Origin: Bacteroidia bacterium
GTDB taxonomy: Bacteria; Bacteroidota; Bacteroidia; Flavobacteriales_E; Vicingaceae
Length of the DNA stretch: 64,000 nucleotides
Assembly: GCA_030426475.1 (NCBI GenBank)
Contig: JAUHYR010000001.1
Coordinates: 1 to 64,000 of the forward strand
Direction of reading: 5' to 3'
This document shows, piece after piece, positions 24,852 through 32,487 of this stretch. The notes under the pieces were generated by a model. That model was not told the origin of the DNA, did no database searches, and saw nothing but the letters and a program-made list of their open reading frames with translations. The position numbers were made by a program, and so were the translations under genes. Position 1 is the first letter of the stretch. Every line of letters starts with the position of its first letter.

Positions 24852-25013
24852 ATGAATAAAAAATACAATAACCATTATTCTAATTCTTATAAGTGGACAA
24901 TAAAGATGGCTTTATGGGTGGGTGCTGTGGTAATTGCAATAGGGCTTATTCTGACCCTTTTGGATGCTCTCGGAATTATTGAACCGGACTTTTTGAAGAA
25001 CTTAAATCGTTAG
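24852..25013 (+). CDS. Small single-span membrane protein, 53 aa
   Basis: An open frame of 53 codons from ATG 24852 to TAG 25013: a polar Asn/Tyr/Lys N-terminus, a membrane helix MALWVGAVVIAIGLILTLLD, then a short acidic tail ending LKNLNR. It is isolated between two palindromic segments. The clear polar-hydrophobic-polar layout suggests a real gene. Function is unknown. Confidence 0.5.
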   Translation: MNKKYNNHYSNSYKWTIKMALWVGAVVIAIGLILTLLDALGIIEPDFLKNLNR

Positions 25014-25163
25014 TTAGACCAAATTTCTTTTGCCTTATTAAATAAAAAAACGGCTCCGTCATTATATGGACAGGCACAATAAGAATTTATTAAAGTTGAA
25101 GATTAAGTATTATTTTTATACTTAATTGTACTGATTATGTCGCATATGCCGTTTAGCCAATAG

Positions 25164-25240
25164 TTGGGATAAATTACCCTGACGGGTCGGAACTACCATT
25201 TTTGCTTCGCAAAAACTTTGCAGTACCTAATTTATCCCAA
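25164..25240. repeat. 77-bp palindrome with perfect outer and inner stems
   Basis: Outer arms TTGGGATAAATTA (25164-25176) and TAATTTATCCCAA (25228-25240) are perfect. The apex TTTTTGC-ttc-GCAAAAA (25199-25215) is a second perfect stem. Between them GGAACTACCA and CTTTGCAGTACC pair partly. It lies upstream of the Gabija-like operon. The remaining 24604-25451 spacer holds only this, the first palindrome, the 53 aa gene and smaller hairpins. Confidence 0.7.
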
Positions 25241-25451
25241 TGGGTCAATTGTCATAACAATCTCATTACATAATCTCTAACTTTCTTTGTAATTTTACCT
25301 GAACTTTAAAATTAACAGCTTCTAACAAAGCGTATAGCCAATGAGGAGTTATGATGACTCTTCGTGAGCCGATTTCCATAAAAATCAGTTCACTCAGTAT
25401 ACACAGTTGAAGTTAGCTACAATTAAATTACAAAAGTATTACTCACAACAC

Positions 25452-27053
25452 ATGCCATATATTTCAAGACTCAAACTGACCAATTTTAAAAGATTTAGAA
25501 ATCTTGACATTGAATTCCAAAAGGATCGTAATATCCTAGTTGGAAACAATGCTTCAGGAAAAAGCTCTATTCTTCAAGCTCTTGAATTATGTTTGTTAGC
25601 AAATAAACAGAGTGTTGAAGATGAAAACTTAAAATTCCTTATTAATAGCTCAGTAGTTCAGGATTTTGTTTCGTTACCACACGTTGAAAGAAATTTAGGT
25701 TTACTGCCTAAAGTCAATATCGAAGTATTCATTAACGAACTTGAAGACCCTCAGTTTGTAGGAAGAAATCATTCCGAAAATGGTGATTTAGCTGGAATTA
25801 AACTATCTATTGAGCCAAACCCAGAGCTTGGTATTGATATAAACAGAATTGTCTCTCATGAAGAAATTAGTTTCCCATTTGAATTCTATATGGCAAAGTT
25901 TACAACTTTCCAAGGAGGCTCTTATTCTATGTATAGTTGTCCGTTAAAGCACTTGTTAGTAGATCATTCAGCAATAGGAGCAATTTCAGGAACTAGCAAC
26001 TACATTAAAAACCTATTTAACCAGACTGTCGATTCGAATCAAAAAAACTTAATTTCTCATCAATTAAGAGGCAACAAGAATAATTTCAACAATGTCGTAC
26101 TATCTCAGTTGACTCCCAATGTTCCAGAAAATTTTGTTTTAAGAACTGATAAGGCGCATTCGATATCATATAGCGTGAGTATAGAGTCAAATGGAGTAGA
26201 TATAATGCATGAAGGAAAGGGAAGTCAAAGTTTGATTAAAACTAAGTTTGCCCTTCAGCGCAGAACCGAAGGCACTCAAGTATTATTAATCGAAGAACCG
26301 GAAAATCACCTAAGTCACTCAGGATTGTTTGAACTATTGCGACTTTTTGATGAATCACACGAAGGACAAACTATTATTAGCACACATAGTAGTTTAATAG
26401 CTTCAGGGTTGGAACTGAATAACATTCTTATAGTAGGTGAAAATGATACAGTTAGCTTTTCATTGTCAGATATTGACCCATCTACAGCAAAGTTCTTTTC
26501 AAAAGCACCTGACCATCTTTTGTTGGAATTCATATTATCAAAAAAAGTTCTATTAGTTGAAGGCGCTGCTGAATTCATTTTGTTACCACAACTGTATAAA
26601 AAGATGTTCCCCGGGCACACTTTGGTTGGTGATGGAATTAGATTAATTCCCGTAGGAGGCATCAAATTCAAGAGGTATTTAAAAATCTCAACGCAGCTAT
26701 CTAAAAAAACGGCATTTATTCAAGATAATGATGGTAAAACTAAAGATGATGTACTTAATCAATATTTAGAATTAGATGATGAAACTTCATTAATTCAGAA
26801 TGAATTTCAGTTTTTAGGTCTTCATGAAGATGCACTACAAACTACCTTTGAGACTGTTCTTTACTCCGAAAATAAAGAGCTTTTAGATGAACTATTCATT
26901 CAAAGGGTAAGAACGAATTCTGTCGAAGAATTCCTACTTGCGAACAAGACCGAAGTTGCTTTATTACTAGCAAATTATTTAGAGCAGAATCCCGACTCAG
27001 ACTTCAAAATTCCTGAATATATTCAAGATACTTTCAGATGGCTCCAAGATTAA
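25452..27053 (+). CDS. gajA: OLD-family ATP-dependent nuclease, Gabija GajA-like
   Basis: 533 aa from ATG 25452. A TTG 45 nt upstream would add 15 residues, but the usual OLD start (MPYISRLKLTNFKRFRNL) fits the ATG. N-terminal ABC-type ATPase: Walker A GNNASGKSS (about residue 30) and Walker B VLLIEEPENHLSH (about 280). C-terminal TOPRIM nuclease: the Glu in VLLVEGAAEFIL (about 375) and the Asp pair in AFIQDNDGK (about 425). In Gabija, GajA nicks DNA when nucleotides are depleted and works with the helicase GajB, which is encoded next with a 16-nt overlap. Naming follows gene pairing and motifs. Confidence 0.75.
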   Translation: MPYISRLKLTNFKRFRNLDIEFQKDRNILVGNNASGKSSILQALELCLLANKQSVEDENLKFLINSSVVQDFVSLPHVERNLGLLPKVNIEVFINELEDPQFVGRNHSENGDLAGIKLSIEPNPELGIDINRIVSHEEISFPFEFYMAKFTTFQGGSYSMYSCPLKHLLVDHSAIGAISGTSNYIKNLFNQTVDSNQKNLISHQLRGNKNNFNNVVLSQLTPNVPENFVLRTDKAHSISYSVSIESNGVDIMHEGKGSQSLIKTKFALQRRTEGTQVLLIEEPENHLSHSGLFELLRLFDESHEGQTIISTHSSLIASGLELNNILIVGENDTVSFSLSDIDPSTAKFFSKAPDHLLLEFILSKKVLLVEGAAEFILLPQLYKKMFPGHTLVGDGIRLIPVGGIKFKRYLKISTQLSKKTAFIQDNDGKTKDDVLNQYLELDDETSLIQNEFQFLGLHEDALQTTFETVLYSENKELLDELFIQRVRTNSVEEFLLANKTEVALLLANYLEQNPDSDFKIPEYIQDTFRWLQD

Positions 27054-28078
27054 TATTAGCCGTTGCAGGCTCCGGAAAGACGCGTAGAATAGTCGAGAAT
27101 CTTAACCCAGAAAGGAGAACTCTAATATTAACTTATACGATAGCAAATCATCAAAATATTTTAGATCGAATAATCGCTAAATTTGGGTATCTTCCAAAGA
27201 ATTTTCATATCCATAAATACGTTTCCTTTCTTTATAGTTTTTGTTATCAACCATTTCTCCAAGATGCTCTTGGTACAAAAGGTTTGATATTTGAGCGAGC
27301 TCCTCGATATGGAAACGGAAATAGAAGATGGATATCAACCGGAGGCTATTTGTATAATAATCGCCTATTTCAATTAATACTTAACCGTGTCGGAAGTCAA
27401 GATCTTTTAACTAGATTTAATAGGTTTTATGACGAAATATATGTTGATGAAGTACAAGACTTTGCAGGACATGATTTTGATTTCATTGAATTATTGAATC
27501 AGTTTGATGGAAGTGTGCTTTGTGTAGGGGACTATTATCAACACACATTCGACACAAGCACTGATGGTAATAAAAATGGTAGTTTACATTCAACGTATCA
27601 AGAATTCATTAGAAGGTTTGAAAACGCAGGATATGATATAGACACAGAGTCGTTGAACAAAAGCTGGAGATGCAGTCCAAGCGTTTGTGAAGCGGTTACT
27701 AATTTAGGAATAGAAATAAGTTCAAATAAAGAAATTGATTCCGAAATAATTAGAACTACTGAAGAAAATGTAGTTCGAGAAATCATCGAAAACAATTTGA
27801 TAATTAAACTTTTCAGAGAACGTTCTTCAATCTTTGAGGTGAGGTCAATGAATTGGGCTGTCTCAAAAGGAATTGACCATTTTCACGATGTCTGTGTTGT
27901 TCTTAACGATGGTACTAGAGATCATTGGAATAACGAAACATTGGATACCTTAAACCATCGAACGAAATGCAAATTATATGTGGCTATGACTAGGGCAAAT
28001 AGAAACTTGTACATAGTTGATGAAAGTCAAGTGAAAAGAATATTAGAATTGAAAAAAAAAGGAGCTAATAAAACCTAG
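27038..28078 (+). CDS. gajB: UvrD/Rep-type helicase, Gabija GajB-like, short form
   Basis: 346 aa, superfamily 1 helicase motifs in order: Walker A LAVAGSGKTRR (about 7-17), motif II IYVDEVQDF (about 137-146), motif III CVGDYYQHTF, motif IV SWRCSPSVCEAV and motif VI KLYVAMTRANRNLYIV (about 310-325). It overlaps the GajA-like gene by 16 nt, so translation is coupled. GajB proteins described are near 490 aa; this one is about 150 residues shorter and probably lacks 1B/2B-type insertions. Loss of function cannot be excluded, but all core motifs are present. Confidence 0.7.
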   Translation: MAPRLILAVAGSGKTRRIVENLNPERRTLILTYTIANHQNILDRIIAKFGYLPKNFHIHKYVSFLYSFCYQPFLQDALGTKGLIFERAPRYGNGNRRWISTGGYLYNNRLFQLILNRVGSQDLLTRFNRFYDEIYVDEVQDFAGHDFDFIELLNQFDGSVLCVGDYYQHTFDTSTDGNKNGSLHSTYQEFIRRFENAGYDIDTESLNKSWRCSPSVCEAVTNLGIEISSNKEIDSEIIRTTEENVVREIIENNLIIKLFRERSSIFEVRSMNWAVSKGIDHFHDVCVVLNDGTRDHWNNETLDTLNHRTKCKLYVAMTRANRNLYIVDESQVKRILELKKKGANKT

Positions 28079-28238
28079 ATGAAATATCCTTCAGAACAGT
28101 GCGCTTAACCAAAACATTAGGTACCATTTGAAAATGAAAACCTTTCTTCTGATATTACCTAAACTACAATTAGGTAAGCTAAACCCAATAAAGCTGTAAT
28201 AATCGTTACACAGGTATTAAATACATCCAATTCAAACA

Positions 28239-31200
28239 TTAGCTTCCCTCCACAATTTCAATTTCTTCTTCTGTTAAATCATAGAGTTCATAGACCATTT
28301 TGTCTATTTGTCTTTCTATATTAGTAGTATCTAAAGACAGATCTTTCTCTTTCTGTGAAATAATTTGCTTTGCTAAGTCAACTAACTTTTTTTCAGTTCC
28401 TTCATCGGGAAGTTTATAAGGTAACCTTTTCAGCTCATTAACTTTGATTTTCGGAAATAAATCATCCTCTTCAGAATAAAATTTTCTAAAGAAAAAACCA
28501 TATAATCTAGAATTAAGAATGGCTAGATAAGAATGTAAATCAATATTAGATTCTTTAAATGGAACGGCAACATACAAAGATTGATCTGCTATAGCATTTG
28601 ATTTGTCAATAGAACAGATAAAACCATCTCCAATTATTTGCCGTATTAATATCTTTGGTTGAAAGTAATAATGATAGTCCTTAGGCGACATTAACCAGTC
28701 TCCCCATTTTATAAACTCATTTGGCTGTTTTGTAAAGTAAGGCTGAATATGTTTTCCTTTTAATTCAGGGTAATAATCATCGGATAATTTTATTTTCGAA
28801 TGGTATATCCTGTTTTTAACATCTTCTTTTGTTAACGTGTTTCCATTAAGGTTTTTACCATATCCAGCTTGATAAGGTTTGCAGCCATTTGATATATCAA
28901 GAAATTCATAAAGTCTTGTTATGCTTTTATTTACTTTCTCTAAAATAGATTGTGTTTTCCTGTTTTCAGAAAAATTAATAATTAGATTATCATCACTCAG
29001 CCAGTTACTGGGCTGGAAATCATACTTATTTATTAAATCTTGTCCTACGGTAATTATCTCTAAACCGATTGCTTTTTTTATCGAAATAATACTAGTTTCA
29101 ACTTGAGCATCCTCAAAAATAACTTTTTGATTAAAATTAATAATTTCCAAAGGCATATGGTGCTCAAGAATCAATTTACGAACTCCAAAGGCGTATTTAT
29201 TAGATAACCATGCATTGGGGATTATATATGAAAGAGTTTTTTTCTGACCAAGAATTTTATCCAATGCTAACTCAATAAACATGTAATAAACCTCTGCATG
29301 TCCTATAATAGATTTATAAGTATTCTTGTAGAATTCAATCTGAAACTCTGATAGTTTTACTCCGTATGGCGGGTTTCCAATAACTACATCAAAACCTATA
29401 AAAACACCTTTGTCATCTAACACCTCAGGAAACTCAAAACGCCATTCAAATGCATTAATATAGATTTTATTGTTTTTTATGTTTTCAATATCCTCTTCTA
29501 GCTTATTAATATCTTTTGTAAGTTTTGTCTCCTCCTTTTTCAAATCAGATTTTTCTTTTTTACTCATTTGAAAAAGGTTCGTCTGTTTTGTAAGGTTCAC
29601 TAAATCTCCTTTTAACTTTGAAAGTCTTTTTATTTTAGGGTCATTACGTGCTATTTCACTTCTAAAATTGTTCTTTATCTCATCAATATAGCGTTCCATT
29701 TCACGCTTTTGCTCTTTGTTTTGAGCATTTCGGTAGGTGTTTACCGCGTTTCGGTAATCCGTTATTTTAATTTTGTTCTTTTTCAGAACTTCACTTAAAT
29801 CAGAATCTAAATCAAATCGACTGATTAATGAATTTCCACACTTAATATTAATGTCAATATTAGGTAGCGTTTCAAGTTCATCCTTACTTCTATAATAAGC
29901 ACTTTTTAATAGTTCTATCCACAGCCTTAGTCTACATATCTTAACTGAATTAGGGTTAATATCTACTCCAAAAAGACAGTTTTCTATTATTGTTTGCTTT
30001 TCATGAAACAATGTCTCCTGAACACGTTGGCTTTCTTTATTCAATGGATTGTATTCATACAACTCGCCTTCTTCATCAGTAACAATTAACTCATCATTTA
30101 CTACTTCTACATGATATTCCTTTAGTCTTTTACCATTTCGGTCTTGCAGAATTTTTAAGTCATTTTTAACGGCTATCATTTCATTAAGAGCTGATACCAA
30201 AAAGTGACCTGAACCCACAGCTGGGTCACAAATTTTAATACTATTTACAATTTCATTTGCCTCTTTTCTATCTTCTATTTTGTCATATAGTTCTTCGATA
30301 GTATTACAATTCCACTTTTTTGCCTCGTTAAATTTTTGGACAACAGCCTTTCGAATGGTTTCACGACACATATACATGGTAATGAACCCGGGAGTAAAAA
30401 ATGAACCATCTTTGTAGCCATTTATTTTTTCAAATATTAAACCTAATACTGAGGCGTTAATCAGTGTTTTATTGTCTTCTTGTATTTCCTCTGAGCCTTC
30501 ACTACTAAAATCATAAGCATTTAAAAACTCAAACAAGTATTCTAATAAATTTAGCTTTCCCGTTCGCTTTTTACCCTTATCATCTTTCAAAACGGTAGAA
30601 GGATGAATGGGTATTTCTTTATTATCTCTTAGGTTACCAATAAATATAGTGTTGTGTTCTATTTCAGTTGGCTCAAATAATGAACTATTTAAATAAGGTA
30701 CTTTACTAAACAGTTCTTTAACTTCTTCAATTCTTTTCTCCTTTCTACGAGCAAGTACTTTAAAAAAGAGTGTATTTAAATCATCAAAACTCTTTATCTT
30801 AGAAAGGTCTAAGAACTTATATGATTCATCATTTTTATGATAGGTGAGTAGCTGTGCTTCTAACAGTTTTAAGAAGAGTATTCTATTTATCCATGTTATA
30901 CAAAGTTCTAGACCAACATTGAATAATTGTTCTTCATAGGTTGAACCATAGGCTTCTTTGTTATCTAAACGATAAACTTTCTCAACACTATGTATTTCGT
31001 TAATGGCTGTTTCTAGCAATGAACCACTATTTCTTTCTTTCTCCTTTTTTCTTCCAATTAATTTTTTACCCTTTTCCTTTACTTCTTCTAGTCCGATTAA
31101 ATGCAGTAATTCAGTATAAAATCTTTTATCTAATGCATTGCTATCATTCTCAAAAGGTAATTTTAATAAATGTTCAGGTGACAACAGTTTATACAAGACA

Positions 31201-31874
31201 ATAAGTTTATTGTCGTCCTTCGGATCATTATTTCTTAATGACTTATCGTAACTAGGTATGTCAAAATAGGTGAATTCAATTTTGTTTTCTGCTTTGGCAA
31301 TAGCTGGTTTTGCTATGTCTTTGTAAAATATCTCATTCTTAGTGCCACTTAAAGTTCCGGCTTCAAATTCCTTGAATTTTTTGACTAATTCTTTATCCTG
31401 AGCGAAGTGTTTTTCAAACTCTTGTGCATCAAAAACATACCATTCATTAATATTGGTTGCAATAAGATATCTGATTTCAAGGTTTTGTTGAGTTATTCGT
31501 TCTCTCAAGTAATATAACAACAGTTCCTGTAACGCCTTTTTGTTAATATCCTTTTTAGATAGCATTTCAGAAGCATTGGTTGGTCGCTTTGCTTCTATAA
31601 TAACACCTACCGTACTTTTAGGTTTATCTCCATTATGAATAACTAAATCATTTCTGCCTTTTGTATTGATAAAAAACTTTGGGTCATAGTAGGTTTTTTT
31701 AAGAAAAGCTGAAACCAAATTTTTATGATACTCCTCTGATTCTTCTTTATTTGAAGTATCAATTAACTCAATTAAATTTTCCTTAAATTTCTCTATTTCT
31801 GCCCTTGTCGGCTTTACTTTTAGGTATGCTTTATTTAATGCTTTCCTAGGTTGGAGAATTTGTTCTTTATTCAT
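28239..31874 (-). CDS. Type IIG restriction-modification enzyme (single-chain nuclease and adenine methyltransferase)
   Basis: 1211 aa. The N-terminal PD-(D/E)xK-like nuclease shows DLVIHNGDK then VGVIIEAKRP (about residues 67-95). A helical linker leads to a DNA N6-adenine methyltransferase: SAM motif I CDPAVGSGHFL (about 548) and catalytic NPPYG (about 831). The C-terminal about 300 residues are the probable target-recognition domain. Such enzymes (Eco57I-type) modify and cleave without separate subunits. It is transcribed towards the Gabija pair. No separate methyltransferase is nearby, consistent with a self-contained system. Confidence 0.8.
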   Translation of the reverse strand: MNKEQILQPRKALNKAYLKVKPTRAEIEKFKENLIELIDTSNKEESEEYHKNLVSAFLKKTYYDPKFFINTKGRNDLVIHNGDKPKSTVGVIIEAKRPTNASEMLSKKDINKKALQELLLYYLRERITQQNLEIRYLIATNINEWYVFDAQEFEKHFAQDKELVKKFKEFEAGTLSGTKNEIFYKDIAKPAIAKAENKIEFTYFDIPSYDKSLRNNDPKDDNKLIVLYKLLSPEHLLKLPFENDSNALDKRFYTELLHLIGLEEVKEKGKKLIGRKKEKERNSGSLLETAINEIHSVEKVYRLDNKEAYGSTYEEQLFNVGLELCITWINRILFLKLLEAQLLTYHKNDESYKFLDLSKIKSFDDLNTLFFKVLARRKEKRIEEVKELFSKVPYLNSSLFEPTEIEHNTIFIGNLRDNKEIPIHPSTVLKDDKGKKRTGKLNLLEYLFEFLNAYDFSSEGSEEIQEDNKTLINASVLGLIFEKINGYKDGSFFTPGFITMYMCRETIRKAVVQKFNEAKKWNCNTIEELYDKIEDRKEANEIVNSIKICDPAVGSGHFLVSALNEMIAVKNDLKILQDRNGKRLKEYHVEVVNDELIVTDEEGELYEYNPLNKESQRVQETLFHEKQTIIENCLFGVDINPNSVKICRLRLWIELLKSAYYRSKDELETLPNIDINIKCGNSLISRFDLDSDLSEVLKKNKIKITDYRNAVNTYRNAQNKEQKREMERYIDEIKNNFRSEIARNDPKIKRLSKLKGDLVNLTKQTNLFQMSKKEKSDLKKEETKLTKDINKLEEDIENIKNNKIYINAFEWRFEFPEVLDDKGVFIGFDVVIGNPPYGVKLSEFQIEFYKNTYKSIIGHAEVYYMFIELALDKILGQKKTLSYIIPNAWLSNKYAFGVRKLILEHHMPLEIINFNQKVIFEDAQVETSIISIKKAIGLEIITVGQDLINKYDFQPSNWLSDDNLIINFSENRKTQSILEKVNKSITRLYEFLDISNGCKPYQAGYGKNLNGNTLTKEDVKNRIYHSKIKLSDDYYPELKGKHIQPYFTKQPNEFIKWGDWLMSPKDYHYYFQPKILIRQIIGDGFICSIDKSNAIADQSLYVAVPFKESNIDLHSYLAILNSRLYGFFFRKFYSEEDDLFPKIKVNELKRLPYKLPDEGTEKKLVDLAKQIISQKEKDLSLDTTNIERQIDKMVYELYDLTEEEIEIVEGS

Positions 31875-31970
31875 AATTATTCTAAAGCTCTAAAAGTATT
31901 AAAGTAATTCTTCACTCACAATAGGTATTTATACGGATATCAAAAACTCAGAAACAACTAACGACAAGTC

Positions 31971-32040
31971 GCATCAGTCCGCATCGTTCCGCAACAAGCC
32001 GCATCGTTTCGCATCACACCGCAACCAACCGCAACACGCC
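31971..32040. repeat. Seven-unit 10-bp phased repeat array
   Basis: Seven consecutive 10-bp units with consensus GCA(T/A)C plus three variable bases plus (C/T)C, for example GCATCAGTCC, GCATCGTTCC, GCAACAAGCC and GCAACACGCC. The spacing is exact. It lies in the 388-bp gap (31875-32262) between the divergent restriction enzyme and recombinase genes; the rest of the gap holds only a short imperfect repeat and AT-rich DNA. Nearly one helical turn per unit suggests a protein-binding or bent-DNA element. Confidence 0.85.
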
Positions 32041-32182
32041 AAGACATTTCTCACCACCTTGATAGGATATTATACGTGCCTATAAAACAGACACAAACCG
32101 TCAATCTTCGGCATAAGTCTTCCTATTGCTGCAATAACCGAAAAGTAGTTGGTTAGCTATTCTCAGTTTTGAACCACAAAAT

Positions 32183-32241
32183 CTAATGCTGTAAAGTTTA
32201 ACTATTTGGAATTAGATGCTGTGAAGTAAAAAATATTGGAA
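32183..32241. repeat. Two imperfect 30-bp tandem copies upstream of the recombinase genes
   Basis: Two adjacent segments share the pattern TAATGCTGTAAAGT-(N)-TTGGAA and TAGATGCTGTGAAGT-(N)-TTGGAA. They end 21 bp before the 74 aa gene and may be operator-like repeats or part of its promoter. Confidence 0.5.
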
Positions 32242-32262
32242 ATAGACAAAGAATAGTGTTCA

Positions 32263-32487
32263 ATGAACTTGGATAATCCACATACTGTAGCGAAGTTTGA
32301 GAAAACCCCATTCTCCTTTCAGCAAATCATTAATGCTGAAAAGATGACGGTGGAAAAACTAAAAACATTTTCAGGATTTGAAAACATATCAGAACAAGAA
32401 GCACAACACATTATTGAAACACTTAATTGTTTTAGTGACATTATTATAAATCATATTACTAAACCGGAATATCATGCAGACCCTTAG
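32263..32487 (+). CDS. Small protein paired with serine recombinase, 74 aa
   Basis: A 74-residue soluble helical protein (FSFQQIINAEKMTVEKLK, then ENISEQEAQHIIETL). It starts 225 nt upstream of the recombinase stop-side partner and overlaps the recombinase start by 14 nt. Similar small genes often precede large serine recombinases in Bacteroidota, and may regulate expression or direction of recombination. No DNA-binding motif is obvious. Function not known. Confidence 0.6.
   Translation: MNLDNPHTVAKFEKTPFSFQQIINAEKMTVEKLKTFSGFENISEQEAQHIIETLNCFSDIIINHITKPEYHADP

Noticed and set aside
24604-25451. Integron attC sites
   Set aside because: AACAAAGCG recalls attC, but no GTTRRRY end is found at the right distance from either palindrome, and no integron integrase is in the window. 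Kept only as a finding on palindromes.
28117-28162. Terminator after the Gabija-like operon
   Set aside because: TTAGGTA and TACCTAA form only a 7-bp stem with a long loop and no T-run; too weak to call.
31971-32040. CRISPR array
   Set aside because: Units are 10 bp without spacers and no cas genes are present. No CRISPR array was seen in the window.
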